Shown: piece by piece, positions 16,599-25,932 of the stretch | How the letters are laid out: each line of letters starts with the position of its first letter | How positions within the stretch are numbered: the stretch's first letter is position 1 | Assembly (NCBI GenBank): GCA_018710785.1 | Contig: DVJD01000067.1 | Location: 1 to 35,228, forward strand | Length of the DNA stretch: 35,228 nucleotides | DNA from: Candidatus Fimimorpha excrementavium | GTDB taxonomy: Bacteria > Bacillota > Clostridia > Lachnospirales > Lachnospiraceae | Direction of reading: 5' to 3' | The notes under the pieces: model-generated | What the model was told of the DNA's origin: nothing | The model's database searches: none | Seen by the model: only the letters and a program-made list of their open reading frames with translations | Made by a program: the position numbers and the translations under genes

Positions 16599-19500
16599 CC
16601 GATTTCCCCGGCTTCTCCTCCAGATCTCTTAAGACCTCCCACATCCGGTCCGGCTCCAATACCTGGAGTCTTCGATAGCGGTATCCCTCCACCCGGGGAT
16701 CAAAGCCGCAGACGGAGTGAAACTCGCAGACATCGCAGGGGGTCCTCTGCTTATAGGAATAAGGGCTGACCGGAATCTCTCCCCGCATCATCTCCATGCC
16801 GAGAGACTGGGCTTTTTTCGTTCCAAACCGGCACAGCTGTCCGATCTGATCACTGTCGGCTGCCATGGAGCGGCCGGACAGTGATCCGTCGCTCTTTGTC
16901 TCCAGATTTTTGATGACCTCCGACCGCCTCTGGCCGGTGTGATCCAGCAGCTCCAGCGCCTGTGCATCTTTATTGGAGAGGCCATTCATGCGCAGCTCTT
17001 TTAATATGGCCTTTTCTGCCTCCTCTTCTTCCTCGTGTTCCGTCTCCACGATGGGATCTTTGATATTATAATAATAAATACCGGCCGGTATGATCTTCTT
17101 TTCCGGATGCCTGCGCCGACTCAGTTCCAAAGCGGCTTCCAGATAAATAATCAGCTGCAGCTGCAGTCCATGGTAGATCTTCGTCAGATCAAATTCCGTA
17201 CTGCCTGATTTATAATCAATGACCTTCACGTAGACATTGTTTTCCTTTTCCGCCACATCGATCCGGTCGATCCTGCCCTGAAGCGCCATGGTAAGTCCCT
17301 CGGCCAGCGTCAGTTCCATGGATTCCAGATGATCATTGGAAGAAAAGTTCACCTCACTGTAGGAATCCGTAAAACCGCCCATTTCCCATTGCTTTGACAA
17401 CGCCCAGATGGTCCGATCTGTCATCCTCTCCAGACGTTTTGCCAGATATTGGTTGCGCGCCGAACTTTCAAATATGGTATTTCCATAGTCCTCCGTCACT
17501 TTCTGCACACTTTTCTCCACATAACCCACGCGTTCTTCCACAGAAAGCTGTGTCCACACCTTTCCTTCCTCTTCCATGGTGCGGAAAAACATCTCTATGG
17601 ATTTGTGGAAAATATTGCCGTAATCCACCGCCTCCAGCCGATACTGTACCCGCGGAGCCAGGGAAAGGCCGTAGATCAGAAAATGGGCATAGGCGCAGGA
17701 AGCAAACCGCTCCAGCCTGGTGACGCTGTTCAATGGCATCTCACCAAACAGCCTGCGCGCCGCCGCCTTGGTCAGTTCTTCCTGGTGATATCCGTAAAAC
17801 AGCCCTTCCCGGATGCCCTGCATCCGCCCGGCATATTCCGGATGACGTCCGTACCACCGATACAATTCTTTCCACCATCCGGCTTCTTCTCCGTTTCGCG
17901 TCTGCCGCATGCCAAGGACCAGCACATCCATACTGTTTTCCGGTTTCATGATGCCCGACAGCCCCATGGCAAGCCGGTCATACATATGCACAGACAGTTC
18001 CGGATAGAGACGGCGCATCATCCCCACCACATAGGAAGGACGAAGGGCTTTTCCCTGGCTGTCCGTACTGCTGTAGACCATGTACAGACGCCGGGACGGC
18101 TTCGTCAGCATCCGGTACAGATAATACTTCTGGGTAAAACTTTCTTCCCTGGAAGTGGGAGCCAACTCCAGCGAACAGGACTTTAAAATTTCCCTCTCCT
18201 GATCGGTCAAAAGCCCTCCTTCTTCCGCTTTTTTTGGGAGAATCCCGTCATTGACGCCCAGAAGAAACAGCGCTTTCACATTTCCCAGCCGACTTCGCAT
18301 CAGATCCCCGATCATCAGCTGATCCACCGCCGGCGGAATCAGCCCCACCTGAATATCGGAAAAACCGGCTTCCAAAATCTGTGTATAGTCCTGCAGGTTT
18401 AATTCCTCGTCTCCCATCAGGCTAACAAACTGATCAAACAGGTCCACCACCTTTTTGTAGGCCTGTTCATACTCTTTCTGGAGATGAAACAGATGCTCCC
18501 GGCCAAACGCTTCCGCCATCTTATGAAGGCCTTCCTCTGCATGGATGCTGTCCAGGAAACGCCACAGCGCTTCCGTCCATTGGCGCACAGGAAGCACGGA
18601 CGGCCTTTTTTTTGTATCGTCTCCTCCGCCCAAAATCTGATGGAAAAACTGAAACGGTTCCACTGCCTTTTTTCGGATCGCATTGATCCTTCCCAGGTGT
18701 TCTTTAACAAATCCGGGATAGGTTCGGGTCCACTCCGACTGCCATCTCTTTTTCCCGCTGATCCCAAGGGCGATGACGTACGTTTCCAGGATATCGACTT
18801 CTCCCCGTTCCATCCCGGAAAGGGGATTCTTCAGCCAGGCAAACATGGCATCATAGGAAAAACTCTGGGCGATCACCGCCAAAAGGCTTCTCACCAGCTC
18901 CACCAGAGGATTTCCGATCAAGTTCTTCTTCTGGTCAATGAAGTAGGGAATCCCGGCTTTTGTCATCTGGTTGGTTACCGCCGGTTCATACAGCGCCGTA
19001 TCTCCCACGACCACGCCGATATCTCGGTATTCATATCCTTCTTCCCGAATCAGCCGCAGCACTTCCCCGATGAGAAATGCCACCTCCTCGGAAGGATTCT
19101 TTGCCTGATAGATACCGATTCCATCGCCCCGCGCCTCTTCTCTCGGCTGGCCGGTGTTCCGATCCGTCTCCGCCTGGTAAGTCTTCATCGGATACCGGAA
19201 CAGATTCCGTTCCAGAAAAGACAGCATGACCGGACGTTTCTCCTCTTCCCGCACAAAGATATGATACGAATCCTTGCAGGGACAGGACACTTGCTCGGCC
19301 AAGGCTTTCATCGTTTCCGTCATCTGGTAACTCATATGAAACAGGCCGCATTCCTGGGATGAGATGCCCCATCTGGGCGTTCCCCGTTTTCCCTCTCCCG
19401 CGGGATAAATCTCTTTTCCAATCGTCACCACACAGGCAAGGTGGCGCGCCTGGGTCATCAACACCTGCAAAAGCTGATACTGGATCGGCGTAAATCCGGT

Positions 19501-20112
19501 GAATCCGTCCAGCACGATGGTACTTTTCCGGATGTATTCCGACTGATCCGCCACACGGCAGAGCACAGCCAGCAGTTCTTCCGCAGTGATATAGTCATTG
19601 GCCAGGCTTTCCTGAAAGGCCTGGTACACCGTCCGGATGTTCTGCATCTTCATCTTCAGAAGCGGCGCCCGATCCAGCTTTAAAAGCACCTCCTCCAGTT
19701 TTTCTTCCTCCACCCGGTACTGATAAAATTCGGATACCATGGACTTTAACTGTCCGATGAAACCGATTTTGGACAGGTTGGCCGAAAAAACGGTCAGTTC
19801 TCCTTTTTTCCGGGAAGCCACCTTCCTCAGAATCATGGTTTTTCCCGTATCATCCAGAATGTTCAGCTCTTTCTGATGCAGTTCATCAAACACCCGATAA
19901 GCCAGACGCCGAAAACTGAGCACATCCACATTGGTCAAAGCCCGGCGGGGATGCAGCGCAAGCAGATCCTTCTGCACCTGCAGGGTCGCCTGTTCCGGCA
20001 CCAGGATAAGAAAATTCTGGTCAGGGTTCTCCATGGAAAGGGCAATCATCTGGCGGTATATATATTCTGATTTTTTGGAAACTGACGTTCCATATATGAA
20101 TTGCAGTGCCAT
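16588..20112 (-). CDS. addB: AddB-like helicase-nuclease subunit (RecBCD/AddAB family)
   Basis: A 1174-residue protein matching AddB, the subunit that with AddA resects double-strand breaks for recombination. The N-terminus has the family segment LVPEQATLQVQKDLLALHPR. The C-terminal nuclease domain has VIDYKSG, the PD-(D/E)XK core, and cysteines for a 4Fe-4S cluster: one in FASCAYAHF and three in TPCDVCEFHSVCGF. The start at 20112 follows AGGAGTGAAGGA. Two oddities stand out. The Walker A site reads GTSVSKKS, with Lys where the second conserved Gly is expected. The usual partner gene addA does not follow; DUF1961 does. It may still pair with a distant AddA. Confidence 0.9.
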   Translation of the reverse strand: MALQFIYGTSVSKKSEYIYRQMIALSMENPDQNFLILVPEQATLQVQKDLLALHPRRALTNVDVLSFRRLAYRVFDELHQKELNILDDTGKTMILRKVASRKKGELTVFSANLSKIGFIGQLKSMVSEFYQYRVEEEKLEEVLLKLDRAPLLKMKMQNIRTVYQAFQESLANDYITAEELLAVLCRVADQSEYIRKSTIVLDGFTGFTPIQYQLLQVLMTQARHLACVVTIGKEIYPAGEGKRGTPRWGISSQECGLFHMSYQMTETMKALAEQVSCPCKDSYHIFVREEEKRPVMLSFLERNLFRYPMKTYQAETDRNTGQPREEARGDGIGIYQAKNPSEEVAFLIGEVLRLIREEGYEYRDIGVVVGDTALYEPAVTNQMTKAGIPYFIDQKKNLIGNPLVELVRSLLAVIAQSFSYDAMFAWLKNPLSGMERGEVDILETYVIALGISGKKRWQSEWTRTYPGFVKEHLGRINAIRKKAVEPFQFFHQILGGGDDTKKRPSVLPVRQWTEALWRFLDSIHAEEGLHKMAEAFGREHLFHLQKEYEQAYKKVVDLFDQFVSLMGDEELNLQDYTQILEAGFSDIQVGLIPPAVDQLMIGDLMRSRLGNVKALFLLGVNDGILPKKAEEGGLLTDQEREILKSCSLELAPTSREESFTQKYYLYRMLTKPSRRLYMVYSSTDSQGKALRPSYVVGMMRRLYPELSVHMYDRLAMGLSGIMKPENSMDVLVLGMRQTRNGEEAGWWKELYRWYGRHPEYAGRMQGIREGLFYGYHQEELTKAAARRLFGEMPLNSVTRLERFASCAYAHFLIYGLSLAPRVQYRLEAVDYGNIFHKSIEMFFRTMEEEGKVWTQLSVEERVGYVEKSVQKVTEDYGNTIFESSARNQYLAKRLERMTDRTIWALSKQWEMGGFTDSYSEVNFSSNDHLESMELTLAEGLTMALQGRIDRIDVAEKENNVYVKVIDYKSGSTEFDLTKIYHGLQLQLIIYLEAALELSRRRHPEKKIIPAGIYYYNIKDPIVETEHEEEEEAEKAILKELRMNGLSNKDAQALELLDHTGQRRSEVIKNLETKSDGSLSGRSMAADSDQIGQLCRFGTKKAQSLGMEMMRGEIPVSPYSYKQRTPCDVCEFHSVCGFDPRVEGYRYRRLQVLEPDRMWEVLRDLEEKPGKSVDF

Positions 20113-20290
20113 TCCTTCACTCCTCTCCCTTATCAATCGTTCCGGCAGCGCGTTTTCTCCATCCAGCTGGTTCAAATGCGGCTTTTTTGATCTGCGCTCT
20201 GCTGCCGACAGCATCCGATGTCTTATGATTATACCACAAGACGGCCGGAATATCCATCCGCACCAGAAACATCCCTCCCTTTCCCCAAAT

Positions 20291-20350
20291 AAAAAAAGCT
20301 TTCACCGGCAGACCTTTGTGATCGTTTTCACTTGTCTGTCCGATGAAAGC
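20291..20350 (-). terminator. Terminator of the XRE regulator gene
   Basis: GTCTGTCCGATGAAAGC (20334-20350) and GCTTTCACCGGCAGAC (20298-20313) pair as a long stem with one mismatch and one bulge. On the minus strand the stem is followed by seven T residues (20297-20291). It lies just downstream of the XRE gene. Confidence 0.8.
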
Positions 20351-20372
20351 ATCGCTCCTTCTTTCCCATTTA

Positions 20373-20639
20373 TCACAGCTTATCCACCTGCACCAGCGGC
20401 GTCAGCAGCTGAGCTGGTTCGCATCCCAGCGCCCTTGCGATATCAAACAAGGTCTCCAAAGAACAAGGCTTCAGCTGACCGGGCGATTCAATGGTTGCAA
20501 TATGTGCCTTACTGATACCGGCCTTTTCTGCCAGCATATCCTGTGTCATATTCCGATATTTTCTGTATATGGTGATATTCATCCCTATTGTCTCGTAATA
20601 ATGCTTATTTTCCGGTTTTATTGGTCTTGCCTTAGACAT
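20373..20639 (-). CDS. Small XRE/Cro-CI family transcriptional regulator
   Basis: An 88-residue protein that is almost entirely one lambda-repressor-type helix-turn-helix. IGMNITIYRKYRNMTQDMLAEKAGISKAHIATIES carries the recognition helix, and LETLFDIARALGCEPAQLL completes the fold. The start at 20639 follows GGGAGGAAGTT; an in-frame ATG 54 bases upstream lacks a good site. There is no effector domain, so it may act as a simple repressor. It has its own terminator, and no obvious target lies next to it except the lactonase gene, which diverges. Confidence 0.88.
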   Translation of the reverse strand: MSKARPIKPENKHYYETIGMNITIYRKYRNMTQDMLAEKAGISKAHIATIESPGQLKPCSLETLFDIARALGCEPAQLLTPLVQVDKL

Positions 20640-21035
20640 AACTTCCTCCCAATGGTACCTCATAAGTCCAATTCCATTGACCCGTGTTTTCACAAAGCTA
20701 TCAGGTTCACAATTACTTTATATTATATCCAAATTCGGTAATATTAAAATCCATTGATAATATGATATTTTATATTAATAAAAGATATTTTCGTATACCG
20801 TACTATTTTTTACCAATAACACCATCGATACCGTACACGGGCTGCGGGGAAGCAGGCAATCTTCCGATTCTCCGTTTTATTCATACACGGTTTCTGTGCC
20901 TGACACAAAAAGTTGAAATATTTAGTTGAGAAGGGAAACCACCTATGGTAAAATAGGTGTTATGAATATAGTTTGTGCAAACGCTGTCGTACAAGCTTGA
21001 TTTCCAGAAAATGAGCAAAAAGTGAGGAACGGAAC
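20640..21035. other. AT-rich divergent intergenic region, 396 bases
   Basis: The stretch separates the XRE gene and the lactonase gene. It is strongly AT-rich from about 20700 to 20820. A TATAAT on the minus strand (20727-20722) could be a -10 for the XRE gene, but no good -35 accompanies it. The lactonase promoter lies at 20926-20954. No coding sequence was recognised. Confidence 0.5.
20926..20959 (+). promoter_or_regulatory. Promoter of the lactonase gene with inverted repeat over the -10
   Basis: TTGAGA (20926-20931), a 17-base spacer and TAAAAT (20949-20954) form a good housekeeping promoter. CACCTAT (20940-20946) and ATAGGTG (20953-20959) form a perfect seven-base inverted repeat with a six-base gap that covers the -10. 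That is a typical repressor operator position. The divergent XRE protein is a natural candidate to bind it, but this is inference. Confidence 0.55.
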
Positions 21036-22106
21036 ATGGATAAGAAATATGTTGCTTATATCGGCTGCTACACGTTCCATGGTTCAAGCAAAGGCATTGC
21101 AATCATGGATGTGGATGTGGCAAACGGTCGTTTTATAAAAAGAAAAGAGATTCGGGTAAATAATTCTTCTTATTTGACAGTATCCCACGATCATCAGTAT
21201 TTATACTCCATTGTGGATGAAGGTGTGGCGTCATTTAAGATCCTTCCGGACGGCAATTTAAAGCATCTGAATACCGCCACCATCAAAGGGATGCGCGGCT
21301 GTTTCCTGACAACGGATTCCAAAAACCGCTTTCTGGTGACTGCGGGCCACCACGACGGAAAGATGACGGTTCTGCGTCTGAAGGAAAACGGAGAAGTGGG
21401 GCATATCACTGCGGAAGTCTATGACCGGGGCATCGGCAGTGTGGCAGAGCGGAATTTCCGTCCGCACATCAGCTGTGTTCAATTTACACCGGATGAACAG
21501 TTTTTATGTATGGTAGATTTGGGAATCGACCAGGTAAAAATATATAAGTTTAACCACGATGACGGTACGGTACGCATGATTGACATCCTGCACTGCGAAC
21601 TCAACTCCGCTCCCCGCCATCTTCGTTTTTCTGCCGACGGCAAGTATATGTATCTGATCAGTGAACTGAAAAATTATATTACCGTATACAATTACTTCAT
21701 CAATGAAAAAGGCCATCCGGAATTTGAATTCAAGCAGCTGGTTTCTTCGGTTCCAAAAAAATGCGATGAACTTTCCGCTGCCTGTGCCCTTCGTTTTTCT
21801 GACGATGGAAAGTATGCCTTTTGCTCCAATGCCGGGGACAACAGCGTGGGCTTCTTTAAAATCGATGAGGAAAACGGACTTCTCCGTGTGCAGTCCATCC
21901 TCCCCATCAGCGGAGACTACCCAAAGGATCTGGCGATTTTTCCTGACGGAAAACATTTTGTCTCCGTCAACCAGGATTCCAACACGCTTACCTTCTTTAC
22001 CATCGACTATAAGAAGGGAATCATTATCATGAACGGACATCCCCTTCCCCTGGACAATGGAAACTGCTGCATCATTGTGCCAGTCGAAGAGGAGGAACAA
22101 AAATAG
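21036..22106 (+). CDS. Lactonase family beta-propeller protein (6-phosphogluconolactonase-like)
   Basis: A 356-residue seven-bladed propeller of the YbhE/lactonase family, whose characterised members hydrolyse 6-phosphogluconolactone or related sugar lactones. Repeating blade signatures are visible, including YLTVSHDHQYLYSIVDEGVA, HISCVQFTPDEQFLCMVDLG, APRHLRFSADGKYMYLISEL and YPKDLAIFPDGKHFVSVNQD. There is no signal peptide. The start follows GTGAGGAACGGAAC. It is a single-gene unit with its own promoter and terminator. The actual lactone substrate is not known, as many family members are uncharacterised. Confidence 0.88.
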   Translation: MDKKYVAYIGCYTFHGSSKGIAIMDVDVANGRFIKRKEIRVNNSSYLTVSHDHQYLYSIVDEGVASFKILPDGNLKHLNTATIKGMRGCFLTTDSKNRFLVTAGHHDGKMTVLRLKENGEVGHITAEVYDRGIGSVAERNFRPHISCVQFTPDEQFLCMVDLGIDQVKIYKFNHDDGTVRMIDILHCELNSAPRHLRFSADGKYMYLISELKNYITVYNYFINEKGHPEFEFKQLVSSVPKKCDELSAACALRFSDDGKYAFCSNAGDNSVGFFKIDEENGLLRVQSILPISGDYPKDLAIFPDGKHFVSVNQDSNTLTFFTIDYKKGIIIMNGHPLPLDNGNCCIIVPVEEEEQK

Positions 22107-22146
22107 AACCCGGCGGGCGATGATACACGGCCGCCGACAAAAAAGA

Positions 22147-22179
22147 GAGAGCTGCAGCGTTTGCAGCCCTCTTTTTTTT
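22147..22179. terminator. Bidirectional terminator between lactonase and ppk genes
   Basis: GAGAGCTGCA (22147-22156) and TGCAGCCCTC (22162-22171) form a stem with one mismatch, followed by eight T residues on the plus strand. On the minus strand the stem is followed by TCTCTTTTTT. A second inverted repeat, CCATGGGGAG (22184-22193) with CTCCCCATGG (22208-22217), lies next to it on the ppk side. Confidence 0.75.
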
Positions 22180-22248
22180 ATCTCCATGGGGAGGAGACTG
22201 ACCGCCTCTCCCCATGGGTCAGGCGAATATTCGCCCTGCCTGTCATGA

Positions 22249-24378
22249 TTACATCCCATCCAGAGATTCCATCGGGATAAATACACGGGGATGCGCTTCG
22301 CTCTCCTCCCCCTTTTCCTGCTGCTCTGCCTCTTCGCAGAAGGTTTCCTGGGAATTGATGAGAACCTTGCCCCGCTTATCCACTCTCTCATAACTGCCGT
22401 CCGGCTGGAGGATGCGGGCTTTTACATTATCTGCCAGCTCCACATCCAAGATATGGATGACCTGTTCCTTCAGCGCGGCATTTTCCACCGGAAATAAAAT
22501 CTCCACACGCTTATCCAGATTTCGCGGCATCCAGTCCGCGCTTCCCATGTACACATTTTCCTCTCCGTTATTATAAAAATAAAAGATACGGCTGTGCTCC
22601 AGGAAATTTCCCACAATGGAGCGAACCGAAATATTTTCGCTCACTCCCGGAATCCCCACCTTCAGACAGCAGATTCCCCGGACAACCAGGTCAATTTTCA
22701 CGCCAGCCGTGCTGGCTTCATACAGGGCTGCGATGATCTCTTTGTCGCAAAGAGAGTTCATCTTGGCCACGATGCGTCCCTGTTTTCCCGCTTCCGCATG
22801 GGCTTTTTCCCGGCGGATCAAGCTTAAAAATCGGTTTCTCAGCCACAGAGGCGCCACTGCCAGTTTGTTCCATGCCAAAGGCTCGGAGTAGCCGGACAGC
22901 ATATTGAAGACGGCTGTGGCATCCTCTCCGATCATGCGGCTGCATGTCAAAAGGCCGCAGTCTGTATACAGTTTTGCGGTGGCATCGTTGTAATTTCCCG
23001 TACCCAGATGTACATAACGGCGGATGCCGTCTTCCTCATCCCGCACCACCAGGGTGATCTTACTGTGGGTTTTCAGGCCCAGAAGGCCATAGATAACGTG
23101 ACATCCGGCTTTTTCCAGCATCTTTGCCCAGATGATATTATTCTCCTCATCGAAACGGGCTTTCAATTCCACCAGAACCGATACCTGTTTTCCGTTTTCC
23201 GCTGCTTTTGCCAGTGCCGCGATGATGGGAGAATTGCCGCTGACACGGTACAGGGTCTGTTTGATGGCCAGGACATTGGGATCCACCGATGCCTGACGGA
23301 TGAAGTCCACCACCGGATCAAAGGTCTGATAGGGATGGTGAAGGAGAATATCTCCTTTTTTGATGTTATCAAAAATACTCAGATCCGGATCGATGGCGGC
23401 CACCTTCTTCGGCACGTATTTCGGCACCTTCAGATGGTCAAATCCCTCCAGCCCGTAGAGTTTCATCAGGAAGGTCAGATCCAGAGGTCCGTTGATCTTA
23501 TAGATGTCCTGATCTTTGATATTCAGCTCCCGCTTCAGAAGCTTTAACAGGCGTTTGTCCACATGATCATCCACTTCCAGCTTGATCACTTCGCCCCACT
23601 GGCGCCGCTTCAGCTGCTTCTGGATTTCTTTAAGCAGGTCGGCTGCTTCTTCCTCATCGATGCTCAGATCCGCGTTTCGCTCGATCCGATAGGGATGGGC
23701 GCAGATCACATCGTAGTTTAAGAACAGTTTGGAGATGTTTCTCTCGATGACTTCTTCCAAAAGGATCACCGTCACGCCCGCTTTCGTCGGAATCCGCACG
23801 ATGCGGGGAAGGACGCTGGGCACCTGAACGGTGGCAAAGTCCAGATTCTTTTCCTTCTCCTCTCCCTTTTTCGCAATCAATGCGGCGATGTTCAGGGTCT
23901 TATTGCGGATCAGAGGAAACGGGCGGGAGGAATCCACTGCCATGGGCGTCAGCACCGGATAGACGGATTCCCGGAAATACTGATCCACATAATCGGCCTC
24001 TTCTTTTGTCAGCTTTTCATGGGAGGTGATCACCCGGACCCCTTCCTGTTCCAGCAAGGGCAGAAGGCTGCGGTTGTAGGTGGAATACTGAAGCGCCACA
24101 AACTCATGCAGTTCCTCTCCGATCTTCACCAGCTGCTCCTCGGCCGTCATCCCGGCAATATCCGGCTTTTTGTATTCCGCATGGACCATATCCTTCAACG
24201 ATGCCACACGGACCATGAAAAATTCATCCAGATTGGAGGCGGTGATGCTCAAGAATTTCAGCCGTTCAAACAAAGGAAGGCTCTTATCTCTGGCTTCCTC
24301 CAATACCCGATAATTAAACTGGATCCAACTCAGCTCTCTGTTTCTGTAATATTCTGGTTTATTATAATCTGCCCCCAT
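22249..24378 (-). CDS. ppk1: Polyphosphate kinase 1
   Basis: A 709-residue polyphosphate kinase, which makes inorganic polyphosphate from ATP reversibly. It begins with the family signature RELSWIQFNYRVLEEA and SNLDEFFMVRVASL. The catalytic histidine that becomes phosphorylated is His438 in GLKTHSKITLV, and the second conserved histidine is His595 in FLEHSRIFYF. The length is normal for the family. Its ATG overlaps the stop of the upstream exopolyphosphatase gene (TAATG at 24380-24376), which implies translational coupling. The last 30 residues are an acidic tail (EEAEQQEKGEESEAH) beyond the core. It is the last gene of the four-gene operon and ends before a bidirectional terminator. Confidence 0.96.
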   Translation of the reverse strand: MGADYNKPEYYRNRELSWIQFNYRVLEEARDKSLPLFERLKFLSITASNLDEFFMVRVASLKDMVHAEYKKPDIAGMTAEEQLVKIGEELHEFVALQYSTYNRSLLPLLEQEGVRVITSHEKLTKEEADYVDQYFRESVYPVLTPMAVDSSRPFPLIRNKTLNIAALIAKKGEEKEKNLDFATVQVPSVLPRIVRIPTKAGVTVILLEEVIERNISKLFLNYDVICAHPYRIERNADLSIDEEEAADLLKEIQKQLKRRQWGEVIKLEVDDHVDKRLLKLLKRELNIKDQDIYKINGPLDLTFLMKLYGLEGFDHLKVPKYVPKKVAAIDPDLSIFDNIKKGDILLHHPYQTFDPVVDFIRQASVDPNVLAIKQTLYRVSGNSPIIAALAKAAENGKQVSVLVELKARFDEENNIIWAKMLEKAGCHVIYGLLGLKTHSKITLVVRDEEDGIRRYVHLGTGNYNDATAKLYTDCGLLTCSRMIGEDATAVFNMLSGYSEPLAWNKLAVAPLWLRNRFLSLIRREKAHAEAGKQGRIVAKMNSLCDKEIIAALYEASTAGVKIDLVVRGICCLKVGIPGVSENISVRSIVGNFLEHSRIFYFYNNGEENVYMGSADWMPRNLDKRVEILFPVENAALKEQVIHILDVELADNVKARILQPDGSYERVDKRGKVLINSQETFCEEAEQQEKGEESEAHPRVFIPMESLDGM

Positions 24379-25916
24379 TACTTCGCACCTCTTTTCTGTT
24401 TCAAAATCGGACGGATTCCATAGATTTCCTCAAAGAAATCGGCTTTCTGTTCAAACCGCTCTTTTTCCAGCGTGATATCTTCCATGGTATCGATCACAAC
24501 CAAAAGCTGCTGATTTTTCATGGAAATTTTCATATGATTGATTTTCTGCTTATGGCTGCGGTCCAGCGCATTGGCCAGGCGCAGAAGGGCCGTCAGCTTC
24601 ATGACGATCAGATAGGCCTGTTCCGTCAGATGCCCCTGGAACCGCTCATAGGAAACCAGCTCTTTGGTGTTGAACCGCACGATATTGGCCACCATCTCCC
24701 GCTCCATATGGGACAGGCCGATGATTTCCGTGGACATGATAATATTGTAGGAGCATTCCCCCGGAACACTCATGCTGATGTATTTGCCGCAGTCGTGAAG
24801 GATGGCGGAAATCTGCAGGAGCAGACGCTCCCGTTTTCCCAGTCCATGATATTTGCGCATGCTGTCAAAAATCTTGCAGACAATCTCCTCCAAAAGCTGC
24901 GTATGGTTTTTATTGGTCATATACCGCTTTGCAATGTTTCTGGATGCCAGCAGGATATCTTCCGTAAAATCATGATCCAATTTTACCAGTTTTTTCTTAT
25001 TGGCATAATCGGCGGCCACGCCGTCGCACAGACTTACTGTGGGAATCCAGACCGTCTCCGCGTTGGTTTTATCCAGCAGCCGTTTGTAGATGGTCAGCGC
25101 CGGGAGAAGCAGGGAAACGGATTCGATGGACAGATCCATCTTATCGGCCAGATCGCTCAGGGAGGAATGCATCACCTTCTGGTACAGTTCCTGAAGTTTC
25201 TCTGCCTTCACCCACTCTGTCGTATCCGTTCCAAGCATTTTCCGCACAAAATACACCAGGGGATCCCCCACAGCGATGATGTTCTTAATCTCTCTGTCTT
25301 TCAAAAAGAGTTTGTGGAAGGTCTGGATATCATTATCCACCAGTTCCCCCAAAATCCTGCGCTTATCAGCCATTTCCAGATCCATGTTCCGAAGACGCTC
25401 CCGAAGGCGCACCGAACCGATCTTGATATTCTGGGTTGTGACCAGCCTTTTTTTATCAAACAGGGAGATCTGGCTGCTGCCTGCTCCCACATCCACAAAA
25501 GCCGTGGCCTTTTCGATGATCTTATTGAAATTGGTCTGCCTGGATGCCACTGCTTTATAGTAGATATACCGCTGTTCTGAATTGCTTAATACCTGAACCT
25601 CGATCCCTGTGCGCACGCGGATCTGGTCCAGCACGATGGTATTGTTCTCTGCTTCTCTGACTGCGCTTGTCGCTATGGCTTTGTAATCCGTCACCCGATA
25701 TCCCTTCAGGATCTCCATAAATCCCTGCAGCACTCTGCAGATCTCATCCAGCACCTGAAAGCTGATGCTTTTTTCCGAATAGGCATCTTTTCCCAAAGGC
25801 ACCATATGCCGGATCTGATCCACTTTCTGAATGCCGGACGCCGCTGAAATATCATAAATCTCCATATCCAGTTCATGGGAGCCGATATTGATGACTCCAT
25901 ATCTGGTCACTGCCAT
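24378..25916 (-). CDS. ppx: Exopolyphosphatase / pppGpp phosphatase family (Ppx/GppA) with HD domain
   Basis: A 512-residue protein with an ASKHA-fold Ppx/GppA domain in the N-terminal 300 residues, including NIGSHELDMEIYDIS, ATSAVREAENN and the phosphate loop TAFVDVGAGSSQISLF. The C-terminal part has an HD-type domain (ISAILHDCGKYIS). Such enzymes degrade polyphosphate from the end and some hydrolyse pppGpp. The start follows AGAGGTGATTAT. It overlaps the ppk gene by one base, so synthesis and breakdown of polyphosphate are encoded together. The usual first motif of the family is DIGSN; here it is NIGSH, a change at the nucleotide-binding loop worth noting. Confidence 0.93.
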   Translation of the reverse strand: MAVTRYGVINIGSHELDMEIYDISAASGIQKVDQIRHMVPLGKDAYSEKSISFQVLDEICRVLQGFMEILKGYRVTDYKAIATSAVREAENNTIVLDQIRVRTGIEVQVLSNSEQRYIYYKAVASRQTNFNKIIEKATAFVDVGAGSSQISLFDKKRLVTTQNIKIGSVRLRERLRNMDLEMADKRRILGELVDNDIQTFHKLFLKDREIKNIIAVGDPLVYFVRKMLGTDTTEWVKAEKLQELYQKVMHSSLSDLADKMDLSIESVSLLLPALTIYKRLLDKTNAETVWIPTVSLCDGVAADYANKKKLVKLDHDFTEDILLASRNIAKRYMTNKNHTQLLEEIVCKIFDSMRKYHGLGKRERLLLQISAILHDCGKYISMSVPGECSYNIIMSTEIIGLSHMEREMVANIVRFNTKELVSYERFQGHLTEQAYLIVMKLTALLRLANALDRSHKQKINHMKISMKNQQLLVVIDTMEDITLEKERFEQKADFFEEIYGIRPILKQKRGAK

Positions 25917-25932
25917 ATAATCACCTCTTTCG

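Noticed and set aside
22184-22217. Second terminator hairpin beside the lactonase terminator
   Set aside because: The ten-base stem is perfect, but it is not followed by a T run on either strand, so it was mentioned only as part of the neighbouring terminator.
24534-25580. 348-codon open frame on the plus strand
   Set aside because: It is antisense to the ppx/gppA gene, with no ribosome binding site or domain.
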